NCBI GenBank assembly: GCA_039989475.1
Contig: JBDXHU010000010.1
Coordinates: 62,001 to 126,000 of the forward strand
DNA length: 64,000 nt
Direction: 5' to 3'
Source: JBDXHU01 sp039989475
GTDB lineage: Bacteria > Pseudomonadota > Gammaproteobacteria > Pseudomonadales > Halieaceae
The notes below the pieces were generated by a model. That model was not told the origin of the DNA and searched no databases. It was given only the letters and a program-made list of their open reading frames with translations. Positions 34,174 to 43,013 of the stretch are shown in pieces. Every line of letters begins with the position of its first letter. Position 1 is the stretch's first letter. The position numbers and the translations under genes are program-made.

Positions 34174-35601
34174 TTAGCGCAAGGCTTTCAGGACCTCGCG
34201 GGTCAGGTCCCAGCGGTTGAAGCCCTGCTTCCCGTAATCCAGGCCCCGGCGCACGATCACCAGGTCATGTGTCGGCACCACGATGACATACTGTCCACGG
34301 TTGCCTGCGGTGGCGTAGGCGTCGGCCGGGACATCCTTGCGATTGTCGGGAACCAGCCACCACTGGCCGCCATAAAAGTTGTTGTGAACTGCTGATGCCG
34401 GTGCCGGTGTGCGTGAGAACTTGATCCACTCGGCGGACACCAGCTGTTCATTGTTCCACTTGCCGCCCTGGGCATAGAGCAGGCCAAAGCGGGCCAGGTC
34501 GCGCGCATTGGTATACACCTGGCTGCTGAGAATAAAGTCGCCGAAGCGGTCGGTACTGAGCAATGTGTTGCGCATGCCGATCTTGTCGAGCAGGGCGCGG
34601 CGCGGAAACTCCAGGTAGCTCTTGTCATCGCCCAGTGCCTGCTTCATGGCGTAAACCGCCAACAGTGTGTCGTAGTTCTCGTAGTCCCAGAAGCTGCCGG
34701 GTTCTCGCACCAGGCCTCGATTGCGGGCGCCATTGACCGAGCTGGCGCCAGCCCAGTAGGCGAGGCCTGAACCGGTGGCATATTCCATATTGAAGCTATC
34801 GACGGGGTATAGGCCACTGGACATATTCAGGACGTGGCGCAGGGTAATCATGCGGCGTGGGTCAGATTCGGCGGCTATGATCGCGGGCAAAAAATCGATT
34901 CCCAGTGCCTGGTCCAGCGCCAGTTTGTTCTTTTCTACCAACATACCGATCAAGGTGGCGGCGATGCTCTTGGCCGTGGACCAGGTGCGGGTGCGGGTAT
35001 GCATATCGACGCCGTCGGCGTAGCGTTCGTGAATAATTTGCCCCTTGTGCAGCACCATCAGGCTCAGCGTGTCCTGCTCCGGCGTGTCGCGCTGGAAAGC
35101 CCAGTCGGAGGCGGCCTGCAAGGCCCCGGCATTGATATTCCTGGGTAGTGCCTGATCGGCGACAAGGTCGCCATCAGGCCAGGCGAGCCTGGCTGGGTCG
35201 CCGTTCAGCGGCGGCAGGGTTTGGCGTGGCAACTCATCGATATCGTCAAAATCCTGGTCCGGCGCCATTACCACGCAACCAAGGCCCTGGCGAAAAGCGG
35301 CGTGAATGACCTTGCCGCTGCCCTGCTTACCCACAGCAACGGCGCGAAGCTTTCTGTCTATTCGATAGTCACCGCCGCTGGGGTCACCCACTACATTCTC
35401 GGTGAGGTAGGCCAGTTCCTGCTGGAAAACCTGTTCCAGCGTGCGCTCAGAGGTAAACAGGCCATTGCACATGAGCACTGCCTGTACTCCGTTGCGTATC
35501 AGTTCCCGGTTGTCAACGAAATAGTCGTGGCTTTCTTCCTGCCGGGCGGTGGCCGCCATCGAGACAAGGATCAAGGCGGCGCTGAGCAAGTACTTGTGCA
35601 T
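34174..35601 (-). CDS. Serine hydrolase, beta-lactamase/class C fold, exported
   Basis: A 475-residue penicillin-binding-protein-like serine hydrolase. A signal peptide (about 1-19) is followed by a 150-residue N-terminal extension. The catalytic domain has S-x-x-K as W-S-T-A-K-S (about residue 206) and a Y-x-N-type motif in F-W-D-Y-E-N-Y. The usual H/K-T-G triad is not clear; G-N-R-G-Q-Y lies where it is expected. It may be an esterase or peptidase rather than a beta-lactamase. The start was placed at the ATG at 35601 with GGAAG upstream; another ATG lies six codons up. It converges on the BNR protein gene. Confidence 0.85.
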   Translation of the reverse strand: MHKYLLSAALILVSMAATARQEESHDYFVDNRELIRNGVQAVLMCNGLFTSERTLEQVFQQELAYLTENVVGDPSGGDYRIDRKLRAVAVGKQGSGKVIHAAFRQGLGCVVMAPDQDFDDIDELPRQTLPPLNGDPARLAWPDGDLVADQALPRNINAGALQAASDWAFQRDTPEQDTLSLMVLHKGQIIHERYADGVDMHTRTRTWSTAKSIAATLIGMLVEKNKLALDQALGIDFLPAIIAAESDPRRMITLRHVLNMSSGLYPVDSFNMEYATGSGLAYWAGASSVNGARNRGLVREPGSFWDYENYDTLLAVYAMKQALGDDKSYLEFPRRALLDKIGMRNTLLSTDRFGDFILSSQVYTNARDLARFGLLYAQGGKWNNEQLVSAEWIKFSRTPAPASAVHNNFYGGQWWLVPDNRKDVPADAYATAGNRGQYVIVVPTHDLVIVRRGLDYGKQGFNRWDLTREVLKALR

Positions 35602-35685
35602 GGTGCTTCCAATCTGCATTAAGATAAGCCCATAACAATAACGCCTGGAGAGTACCGTGTCTGCCAGTCCTGGATCAGTCTCGTT

Positions 35686-37101
35686 TTGTGGGTATACATC
35701 CTGAAGCCGCTGTCGCGTCAGCGCCTGTGGCAGCTCGCCAGCCTGGCGCTGGGTTTAGGAATTTGGCTGACACCGGTGCCGGCAGGGCTGGCGCCTGCAG
35801 CCTGGCAGTTGTTTGCCATATTTACCGCGTCTATTTTCGCCGTGGTCAGTGGCGCGGTCACAATCTTCCTGGCCGCTGTGCTGGCGCTGGCATTATCGGT
35901 ACTCAGCGGCACGGTGACACCCCAGGTCGCCTACAGCGGTTTCAGCAAGGGCTTCATCCTGCTCATCGTGGTGGCCTTCCTGGTCGGACGCGGCATTGTG
36001 AACTCCGGTCTCGGCGCGCGCATTGGCTTCCTGCTGGTGCGCTTGTTCGGTAAGTCCTCGCTGGGGCTGGCTTACAGTGTGATCATTACCGATGCGGTGA
36101 TCGCGCCAGCATTTCCCAGCAACACAGCCCGCTCCGGTGTGCTCTACCCGATTGTCTACTCGCTGGCGGAAAGCAGCGGTTCTCATCCCTGGGAGGAATC
36201 CCGCTTGCAACTGGGCGCCTACCTGATGATGGTCAGCATGGCCGGGCTGGGTTTGTCCTCCGGCCTGTGGATGACGGCCATGGCCGCAAACCCGGTGGGT
36301 GTGGCCATGGCGGCTGAGCGCGGGGTGGAGATTACCTTCGGCAGCTGGTTCCTGGCGTCCTGCCTGCCCACCATCTCTGCCATGGTGTTTGTTCCCTGGC
36401 TGCTCTATCGGGTATTTCCACCCGGCATGAAAGCGACCCCGGAAGCGCCGAGGCGCGCGGCGCAACACTTGCAGGCACTGGGCCCAATGTCCCGGCCGGA
36501 ATGGATTACCCTGGCGACGTTCATAGGCATAGTGCTGGGCTGGGGCCTGGCCAGTACTTTACAGCTGGATGTCACCGCGATCGCGTTCCTGGGTCTCGGC
36601 GTGTTGATGCTGGGGGGTATATTTTCCCTGGACGATATCAAGCAATCCGGTGATGCGCTGGAGACACTGATATGGTTCGCCATTTTCTATACTTTGAGCA
36701 GCGAACTGGACCGGCTTGGTTTCATGCAATTTGTCGGAGACTTGCTGGGCGGCTATGTAGCCGGTTACAGCTGGCCGCTTACCTTTGTATTCCTGACAGT
36801 ATTGTACGTATTGATTCACTACCTGTTCGTCAGCCAGACCGCACACATGCTGGCCCTGTTCGCTGTTTTCCTTGGGCTGTCGCAGCCGGTGGTTCCGATC
36901 GAACTGATGGCGATGATGCTGTTGTTGGCCACCAACTTTTTCTCCGTGATCACGCCCCAGGGTTCCAGTTGCAATGTGATTTTCGTGGGCAGCGGCTATG
37001 TAGAGGGTAAGGAGGTCTATCGCTATGGCGGCCTGGTTACCCTGGCCTGCCTGGTCATCTACCTGGTCATCGGCACCCCCTGGATACTGCTGGTGCTGTA
37101 A
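35686..37101 (+). CDS. Anion symporter of the DASS/SLC13 type, possible start frameshift
   Basis: A 471-residue transporter with about twelve membrane helices resembling divalent-anion:sodium symporters (CitT/SLC13). Typical elements are N-T-A-R-S-G-V-L-Y-P near residue 145, M-A-A-N-P-V-G in the middle and T-P-Q-G-S-S-C-N near the end. The true start is unclear. The only in-frame candidate is a TTG at 35686 without a ribosome site. A GTG at 35657 behind a good GGAGAG site is in another frame and stops at 35702. One extra T in the run at 35684-35687 would join the two. This could be a sequence error or a real lesion. It is divergent from the serine-hydrolase gene. Confidence 0.85.
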   Translation: MWVYILKPLSRQRLWQLASLALGLGIWLTPVPAGLAPAAWQLFAIFTASIFAVVSGAVTIFLAAVLALALSVLSGTVTPQVAYSGFSKGFILLIVVAFLVGRGIVNSGLGARIGFLLVRLFGKSSLGLAYSVIITDAVIAPAFPSNTARSGVLYPIVYSLAESSGSHPWEESRLQLGAYLMMVSMAGLGLSSGLWMTAMAANPVGVAMAAERGVEITFGSWFLASCLPTISAMVFVPWLLYRVFPPGMKATPEAPRRAAQHLQALGPMSRPEWITLATFIGIVLGWGLASTLQLDVTAIAFLGLGVLMLGGIFSLDDIKQSGDALETLIWFAIFYTLSSELDRLGFMQFVGDLLGGYVAGYSWPLTFVFLTVLYVLIHYLFVSQTAHMLALFAVFLGLSQPVVPIELMAMMLLLATNFFSVITPQGSSCNVIFVGSGYVEGKEVYRYGGLVTLACLVIYLVIGTPWILLVL

Positions 37102-37157
37102 GCTGGCAGGCGCTTTGTTGCGTATACAGTGGCTAACTCCGGTACTATGCAGCGGCT

Positions 37158-38561
37158 ATGAGTAAACATCCCAAGAAACTGAAACGCGGTGCCGTGCCGC
37201 GCGGGCTGGCAGCAACCCTGGCCGGTATCCGCGCCGGTGGTGCACTGGCGGTGGATGGCGCCGTGCACAGTGTGCTGAGCCGCAGCGGCTTGAGGTCTGC
37301 TGAGGCCGAGTCAAAGTTCGCCCGGCGCGAGGCGCATCGCCTGGTCCAGCAGCTGGGCGAACTGAAGGGTACCTATGTCAAGGTCGGGCAGATGTTTGCC
37401 TTGTTGGGTGAACATTTCCTGCCGCCGGTTCTGACCGAAGCCCTGCATGAGCTCGGCGCCCACACCGAGCCTTTGCCCTGGGAGGCGATGCAGCCGCAGC
37501 TGCGGCAAGAGCTGGGCGCGCGCCTGTCGCAACTGAATATTTCGCAGGAAGCTTTCGCAGCCGCATCCCTGGCCCAGGTGCATCGCGCCCGCATTCGGGA
37601 CAGCGGCGAGAAGATATGCCTGAAGGTGCAGTACCCGGGTTTGTCGGAGGTTATTGATTCTGACTTCGACGCTGTGGTGCGCATGCTCAAGCTGGCGCGC
37701 TGGCTGCCGGCGGGGCGCGAACTGGATGACTGGCTGGAGTCCATGCGGGTCTACCTGCACCATGAAATTGATTACCGACGGGAAGCGGGTTTTGTCGAGT
37801 TGGTGGGGCAGCACGTTGCCGCACTGGGAGACGCCGCGGCACACTATCACGTGCCGCGGGTGTACAGGCAGTTCTGTAGTGACCGTGTATTGGCGCTGGA
37901 GTACGTCAAAGGCAAGCCGGTTAATCATCCCGCTATTGCGCGTCTGTCCCTGGCCCGGCGCAATCAAATAGCCCGCAATATGCTGGAGCTGTTTTTCCTC
38001 GAACTCTACGACTGGGGGTTGCTGCAGAGTGATCCCAATTTTGGCAATTACCTGATCAAAATCGGCAAGTCGGGCGCGCTGGACCGTTTGGTATTACTGG
38101 ATTTTGGTTCGGTGCTGGATTGCTCGGAGGACTTCCTGTTCCACCTGCGCCGGGTTATCGCCGCTGGGCTGGAAGAAGATACCACGGCTATTGTCGAAGG
38201 CCTGATTGGCCTGGGTTGCCTGCAGCCTGATGCCAGCGAAGAAGGGCGGGAGCTGTTCGCCAACTTCTGTTTGCATTTACTGGAACCTTTGCGGCCGCCC
38301 CGGCGACTGCCGGCGGAACGGCTCAACAGTCGCGGTGAATACTGCTGGGCCAGTTCCGGCCTGATGCGGCGCGCCGGCAAGATGGCAGTGGCCAGCACCG
38401 CCACCCGGCATTTCACCACGCCCTCCCGTGACTTCGCCCTGATTGCACGCAAACTGACGGGCGTATTTACCTTTATCTCCGTGCTCGGTGCCGAGTTCAA
38501 TGGCTATGAGATGGTAAGCCGACACATCGATAACTGGCGCGAGAGGGAATCCCGTGGCTAA
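37158..38561 (+). CDS. ABC1/AarF-family atypical kinase (UbiB-like), copy 1
   Basis: A 467-residue member of the ABC1/ADCK/UbiB family, atypical kinase-fold ATPases linked to quinone synthesis and lipid homeostasis. It has K-V-G-Q in T-Y-V-K-V-G-Q-M-F (about residue 77), the Ala-rich loop A-A-A-S-L-A-Q-V-H that replaces the P-loop, the lysine in L-K-V-Q-Y-P-G, and the catalytic D-P-N-F-G-N and L-L-D-F-G. No membrane helix is visible at the end, unlike UbiB itself. The next gene, a second family member, overlaps by 8 bases, so the pair is co-translated. Confidence 0.9.
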   Translation: MSKHPKKLKRGAVPRGLAATLAGIRAGGALAVDGAVHSVLSRSGLRSAEAESKFARREAHRLVQQLGELKGTYVKVGQMFALLGEHFLPPVLTEALHELGAHTEPLPWEAMQPQLRQELGARLSQLNISQEAFAAASLAQVHRARIRDSGEKICLKVQYPGLSEVIDSDFDAVVRMLKLARWLPAGRELDDWLESMRVYLHHEIDYRREAGFVELVGQHVAALGDAAAHYHVPRVYRQFCSDRVLALEYVKGKPVNHPAIARLSLARRNQIARNMLELFFLELYDWGLLQSDPNFGNYLIKIGKSGALDRLVLLDFGSVLDCSEDFLFHLRRVIAAGLEEDTTAIVEGLIGLGCLQPDASEEGRELFANFCLHLLEPLRPPRRLPAERLNSRGEYCWASSGLMRRAGKMAVASTATRHFTTPSRDFALIARKLTGVFTFISVLGAEFNGYEMVSRHIDNWRERESRG

Positions 38562-39864
38562 AGGTGATGACGCGCCAGTCCCAACCAGTCGCATTGGTCG
38601 TTTCGCCCGGGTGGCAAAACTCGCCGGCGGTGTTGCCGGTGGGATGTTGGCTGAAGGCAGCCGACGACTGCGTGCCGGGGAGCGCCCGCGTGCTCGCGAC
38701 ATGTTGTTGACACCGGGTAATGCGCGGCGGGTTGCCGATGAGTTGGCCAGCATGCGCGGTGCGGCGATGAAGATGGGACAAATGCTGTCCATGGATGGCG
38801 GTGACTTCCTGCCAAAGGAGCTGACGGATATTCTGGCGCGACTGCGCTCCGATGCCGACAACATGCCGCCGGCACAATTAAATGAAACCATGAGCGGGGC
38901 CTACGGCGAGGATTGGGAAGACCAGTTCTACGGCTTTGATGCCCGCCCCATCGCCGCCGCGTCGATTGGCCAGGTGCACAAGACCCATGCGCCGGATGGC
39001 CGTGAAATCGTGCTCAAGGTGCAGTATCCCGGTGTCGCCAAAAGCATCGACAGCGATGTCGATAACATCGCCGGCCTGCTGCGTTTGTCCGGCTTGTTAC
39101 CCGAGGGTGTTGATATCGGGCCGCTATTGCAGGAAGCCAAGACCCAGCTGCGGGCCGAGGCCAATTACCTGGTAGAGGCGGACTACCTGGCGGCTTTTGG
39201 CGAGTTGCTGGCGGATGATCAGCGTTTCATCGTACCCGAGGTGCTGCCGGAGCTGACGACCGAGCACGTCCTGGCGATGACCTATATTCATAGCACGCCT
39301 ATTGAAGTAATCGCCGAGCTGGACCAGTCACAGCGCGACCAACTGCTAAGCGCCATGATCGACCTAATGCTGCGCGAGTTCTTCGAACTGCGCATGGTGC
39401 AAACCGATCCCAATTTCGCCAACTACCGCTATCAATCCAGCACCGGCAGGATTGTGTTGCTGGATTTTGGGGCGACGCGTCGTTTCAAGGCGGGCTTCGT
39501 TAACAATTACAAGCGCATGCTACGCGCTGCCCTCGCGGCGGATACCGACGGCTTGCTGGCAGCAGCGGAGAAGCTGGGGTACCTGGTGGAGACCGATAAC
39601 AGGGCTTACCTGGAGCTGGTGGTGGAGATCTTCGCCATCGTGCTGGAGCCGCTGACCAGCGAGGGCCCCTATGACTTTGGCCGCTCTGATATCTCGGCGC
39701 GCCTGGCGGCGATTGGGGAGACAGTGCAGGACTTCCGGGAATTCTGGCAGGCGCCGCCTTCCGATGCGGTGTTCTTTCATCGCAAGGTCGGCGGCATGTT
39801 CTTGCTGGCCCAGCGTATGCAGGCCCGGGTCGATGTTAACCAGCTGGTGCGGCAGTGGCTGTAG
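38554..39864 (+). CDS. ABC1/AarF-family atypical kinase (UbiB-like), copy 2
   Basis: A 436-residue ABC1-family protein, second of a tandem pair. It shows M-K-M-G-Q-M-L (about residue 73), the Ala-rich loop A-A-A-S-I-G-Q-V-H, L-K-V-Q-Y-P-G, D-P-N-F-A-N and L-L-D-F-G. Like copy 1 it has asparagine where many members have histidine in the catalytic loop. The start is a GTG at 38554 that overlaps the stop of copy 1, with G-A-G-A-G-G-G-A upstream. It is closer to ADCK3-type proteins in the R-I-G-R-F-A-R-V-A-K-L-A-G-G-V-A-G-G N-terminal motif. Confidence 0.9.
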   Translation: MAKGDDAPVPTSRIGRFARVAKLAGGVAGGMLAEGSRRLRAGERPRARDMLLTPGNARRVADELASMRGAAMKMGQMLSMDGGDFLPKELTDILARLRSDADNMPPAQLNETMSGAYGEDWEDQFYGFDARPIAAASIGQVHKTHAPDGREIVLKVQYPGVAKSIDSDVDNIAGLLRLSGLLPEGVDIGPLLQEAKTQLRAEANYLVEADYLAAFGELLADDQRFIVPEVLPELTTEHVLAMTYIHSTPIEVIAELDQSQRDQLLSAMIDLMLREFFELRMVQTDPNFANYRYQSSTGRIVLLDFGATRRFKAGFVNNYKRMLRAALAADTDGLLAAAEKLGYLVETDNRAYLELVVEIFAIVLEPLTSEGPYDFGRSDISARLAAIGETVQDFREFWQAPPSDAVFFHRKVGGMFLLAQRMQARVDVNQLVRQWL

Positions 39865-39985
39865 CAGCCGCTGCCTGGGACTCAGGTGGTCTTGTTGGGA
39901 TTAAAGAAGTCGAAGTCTTCGGTGTTGGTGAACAGGAAGTCGCCGTCGACGCCGCTGAGTTCACTCCTGCTTAAAAGGCCAGGAT

Positions 39986-40924
39986 TCAGCGCGGGCTCCT
40001 GGCGTAGCGAAAGCCTTTGGGCAGCCCGGCGTCGGGCAGGAAGCCATAGAGGGCTTCAGCCGGAAGCGCTGTCTCCACCAGCTTACGTACCGCCAGCAGT
40101 TTTTCTATATCAATGCCGGTATCAAGCCCCATGGACTCCAGCATGAATACCAGGTCCTCGGTGACGATGTTGCCGCTGGCGCCCGGCGCAAAGGGGCAGC
40201 CACCGAGACCACCGAGGGTGGCATCGATGGTGGTCAGCCCCACATCCAGCGCCGCCAGTACATTGGCCAGGCCCTGGCCGCGGGTATTGTGCAGGTGAAT
40301 GCCGGTGAGCTTGTCCCGTCCAACTTCTGTCCAGATTGCTTTGGTCATGGAGCGCACCTGGGCCGGGTTGCCGTAACCGGTGGTATCCGAGAGGCCGACT
40401 TCATCGGCGCCGGCGGCCATCAGTTCCGCTGCCAGCCGCACCACGGTGTCCTCGGCAATAGGGCCTTCGATGGTGCAGCCGAAGGCGGTGGACAGGCTGC
40501 CTTCAAATTTGGGGCGCTTGCCAGCAGGCAGTGCATTGATTAGGGCGCGAACCTGGCGTACCTCTTCCAGCACCTGGGCGTGGGTGCGATTCAGGTTCTT
40601 CAGCGAATGAGTCTCGCTTACCGACAAGGGCAGGGTCAGTTTGTGAGCGCCTGCCTGCAGTGCATTCTCGGCACCGCGGGCATTGGGCACCAACACCGCC
40701 ACGGTCAAGCCCGGGATAGTGATCGCGTATTCGACCACCGCGGCGGTATCGGCCAATTGCGGCAAGACATGCGCCGGGACGAAAGAGCCCACTTCTATTT
40801 CCGGTACGCCGGCGGCGGCCTCGGCCTCAATCCAGGCCAGCTTGGTCGCCAGCGGCATGATGCTGTCTATGCTTTGCAGCCCGTCGCGGGGGCCGACCTC
40901 GGAGACTTCAATATCTGCGCTCAT
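39986..40924 (-). CDS. Hydroxymethylglutaryl-CoA lyase family protein
   Basis: A 312-residue TIM-barrel carbon-carbon lyase of the HMG-CoA lyase/DRE-TIM family. E-V-G-P-R-D-G-L-Q (residues 8-16) gives the metal-binding aspartate and arginine, H-L-H-N-T-R-G a metal-binding His pair, and G-L-G-G-C-P-F-A-P-G-A-S-G-N the catalytic-cysteine loop. The reaction would split HMG-CoA to acetoacetate and acetyl-CoA, or a related 3-hydroxyacyl-CoA. The start is the ATG at 40924; the frame above it runs into the divergent CoA-transferase promoter region without conserved residues. The two genes diverge from a shared AT-rich gap of 117 bases. Confidence 0.92.
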   Translation of the reverse strand: MSADIEVSEVGPRDGLQSIDSIMPLATKLAWIEAEAAAGVPEIEVGSFVPAHVLPQLADTAAVVEYAITIPGLTVAVLVPNARGAENALQAGAHKLTLPLSVSETHSLKNLNRTHAQVLEEVRQVRALINALPAGKRPKFEGSLSTAFGCTIEGPIAEDTVVRLAAELMAAGADEVGLSDTTGYGNPAQVRSMTKAIWTEVGRDKLTGIHLHNTRGQGLANVLAALDVGLTTIDATLGGLGGCPFAPGASGNIVTEDLVFMLESMGLDTGIDIEKLLAVRKLVETALPAEALYGFLPDAGLPKGFRYARSPR

Positions 40925-41041
40925 AGTGCACCTGGCCTGGCGGTCAGTCGCGGCCCGACCGTGAAAGTAAAGATATAATGATATAACATATAGCGTATTG
41001 CGCTCATAAAAACCACCAGCCACAACAATAAAGGCAGCTTC
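40925..41041. promoter_or_regulatory. Shared divergent promoter region (lyase / CoA transferase)
   Basis: A 117-base gap between divergent genes holds an AT-rich core (40970-41000) with TATAAT at 40974-40979 reading toward the CoA transferase and TATA-like boxes on both strands. No good -35 elements are evident, so an activator may be needed. An exact start site cannot be given. Confidence 0.35.
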
Positions 41042-42217
41042 ATGGCAGAACTTCCACTCGCTGGCATCAAGGTCGTTGAATTCACCCACATGGTGATGGG
41101 GCCCGCTGTGGGTGTGATTCTTGCCGACCTGGGGGCGGAGGTGACCAAGATTGAGCCCCTGCAGGGCGATAACACACGCCGGCTCAAAGGTTCCGGTGCC
41201 GGTTATTTTGCCATGTATAACCGCAACAAACGCAGCCTCTGCCTGGACCTGAAATCAGGGCAGGGCGCCGGCATTGCCCGGGAGCTGATTGCCGGGGCCG
41301 ATGTCTTGATCGAAAACTTTCGCCCCGGCGCCATGGACAAGCTGGGCTTTGGCTACGAGGCCATGAGTGCGGCAAACCCGGATTTGATTTACTGCTCCGC
41401 CAAGGGCTTCCTGTCGGGTCCCTACGAGCATCGCACCGCGCTGGACGAGGTGACCCAGATGATGGGCGGCCTGGCCTATATGACCGGACCGCCCGGACAG
41501 CCCTTGCGGGCCGGTTCGTCGGTTATCGATATCACCGGCGGCATGTTCGGCGTCATCGGTGTGCTGGCGGCACTGGAGCAGCGACACCGCAGTGGTCGGG
41601 GCCAACAGGTCACCAGTTCCCTCTATGAAACCACCGCTTTCCTGGTCGGCCAGCATATGGCTCAAGAGGCCGTGCTCGGAGAGATTCCGCCGCCAATGAG
41701 TGTGCGCCGCTCGGCCTGGGCCGTTTACGACATATTTGAGACTGCCGACGGCGAGAAGGTCTTTGTCGGCATTGTCAGCGATACCCAGTGGGCCAAATTT
41801 TGCGCGGCCTTCGGTTTCCAGGACTTTGCCGCCGACCAGGAGCTGGCTAACAACAACGGGCGGGTGGCGGCCCGCGAGCGCATTATGCCGCTCATCCAGG
41901 CGCACTTCGTTGGCATGAGCAAGCAGGATCTGATGACGCAGCTGGAAAGTACCGGCCTGCCCTTCGCCCCGATCGCCAGACCTCACGACCTGTTTGATGA
42001 CCCGCACCTGAACGCCGCTGGTGGCTTGCTGGATATAGAATTACCCGCCGGCGGGGCGACAAAGTTACCCGCGCTGCCGCTGGAGTTTGGCCGTAGCCGC
42101 ATGGGCCTGCGCCATCCGGTGCCGCAAGAGGGGGCCGATGCTGAGAGCGTGCTGGCAGGGATGGGTCTGGACGCAGCGCAGATTGTCGAGCTGCGTGAAC
42201 AGGGGATTATCCGCTAG
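41042..42217 (+). CDS. Family III CoA transferase (CaiB/BaiF)
   Basis: A 391-residue family III CoA transferase, moving CoA between acyl groups by way of an aspartyl intermediate. The N-terminal V-V-E-F-T-H-M-V-M-G-P motif, A-D-L-G-A-E-V-T-K-I-E-P, N-R-N-K-R-S-L-C-L-D-L and the L-D-E-V-T-Q-M-M-G-G segment are all typical. The substrate pair cannot be read. Its divergent neighbour is an HMG-CoA-lyase-like gene, and it overlaps the end of leuD by four bases, which suggests branched-chain or dicarboxylic acyl-CoA metabolism. Confidence 0.92.
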   Translation: MAELPLAGIKVVEFTHMVMGPAVGVILADLGAEVTKIEPLQGDNTRRLKGSGAGYFAMYNRNKRSLCLDLKSGQGAGIARELIAGADVLIENFRPGAMDKLGFGYEAMSAANPDLIYCSAKGFLSGPYEHRTALDEVTQMMGGLAYMTGPPGQPLRAGSSVIDITGGMFGVIGVLAALEQRHRSGRGQQVTSSLYETTAFLVGQHMAQEAVLGEIPPPMSVRRSAWAVYDIFETADGEKVFVGIVSDTQWAKFCAAFGFQDFAADQELANNNGRVAARERIMPLIQAHFVGMSKQDLMTQLESTGLPFAPIARPHDLFDDPHLNAAGGLLDIELPAGGATKLPALPLEFGRSRMGLRHPVPQEGADAESVLAGMGLDAAQIVELREQGIIR

Positions 42218-42840
42218 TTGCCGCGGGGATAGGCCCAGGGCCGCCGCTCCCGATCCGCGACTTCGAATGTAGCAATTTGCGGCTCCAGCAACAGGGTCTG
42301 GCCGATCGGGTCCAGGCCCTGTAACAGCATATCCCGGGGACCTGGTTCCAGTGTAAATGAGTAGGTCTCGCGACCGGCGCAGACTGTTAATTTCTCAAGG
42401 TCGATAACAAGCCTGTTGGTGGCGGGGTCGCTGTCCGCATGGGCGGCGAGTGTGACGATCTCGTCTTTCTTTAGCACCAGCGGCAAAATACCGTTGCGCA
42501 CACAGTTGTTGAAAAAGATGCTGCCAAAACTCTCGGCTATGATCGCGCGAATACCGAACTCCAGCAGCGCCCACACCGCATGCTCGCGGGAACTGCCACA
42601 GCCAAAGTTGTCGCCGGACAGGAGAATGCTGGTTCCCGCGTACTCGCTGCGGTTAAGCACGAAGTCCGGATTGGCGTCGCGTCCGCCGGGCGTGAGGTAG
42701 CGCCAGCCGGCAAACAGGCCTGCGCCAAGGCCGTGCTTGGAAACGGCTTTCATTTCCCGGGAAGGGATGATCGCGTCGGTATCGATGTTGTCCTGCAGCA
42801 GTGCGGCGGTGACACCGCTATGACGGATGAACTTTTCCAT
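42214..42840 (-). CDS. leuD: 3-isopropylmalate dehydratase small subunit-like (LeuD)
   Basis: A 208-residue small subunit of the aconitase-type isopropylmalate isomerase: swivelling-domain motifs N-I-D-T-D-A-I-I-P, F-V-L-N, and G-D-N-F-G-C-G-S-S-R-E-H-A-V-W-A-L near residue 80. In leucine synthesis it works with the iron-sulfur LeuC subunit, but no leuC is adjacent and the gene has its own promoter. It may serve leucine synthesis with a distant leuC, or a related citramalate/mesaconate-type hydratase; context with the CoA transferase and lyase allows either. The last residues are unusually rich in arginine and tryptophan. Confidence 0.9.
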   Translation of the reverse strand: MEKFIRHSGVTAALLQDNIDTDAIIPSREMKAVSKHGLGAGLFAGWRYLTPGGRDANPDFVLNRSEYAGTSILLSGDNFGCGSSREHAVWALLEFGIRAIIAESFGSIFFNNCVRNGILPLVLKKDEIVTLAAHADSDPATNRLVIDLEKLTVCAGRETYSFTLEPGPRDMLLQGLDPIGQTLLLEPQIATFEVADRERRPWAYPRGN

Positions 42841-42866
42841 GATGCCTGTCGGTTAAAAGTACTAAT

Positions 42867-42875
42867 ATTATAACA
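42867..42875 (-). promoter_or_regulatory. Extended -10 promoter of leuD
   Basis: On the minus strand TGTTATAAT (42875-42867) is a perfect extended -10 element inside an AT-rich stretch. There is no clear -35 box, as allowed for this promoter type. Transcription would start near 42860, about 20 bases before the leuD ATG. Confidence 0.5.
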
Positions 42876-43013
42876 ATATAGCATGAGACGCTCGGTCTAG
42901 CTGCTTTGCTGGTGACCGATTCCTGGAAGAAGCGGTATGAACCGGGACGAGCACAGCCGGCGCGTGAAATTTCGTATAGTCTATAGAGTCGTCAGGAATC
43001 ATAGAGCTGTAGC

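Noticed and set aside
34174..35601. Reading the beta-lactamase-fold protein as an antibiotic-resistance gene
   Set aside because: It has a long extra N-terminal domain and no clear K-T-G triad; serine esterase or peptidase is more likely.
39865..39985. A minus-strand frame ending in a protein-like G-D-F-L-F-T-N-T-E-D-F-D-F-F-N tail
   Set aside because: No start codon or upstream coding continuation within reach, as the lyase gene ends normally just beside it. It may be a gene remnant, but about 30 codons are too few to claim it.
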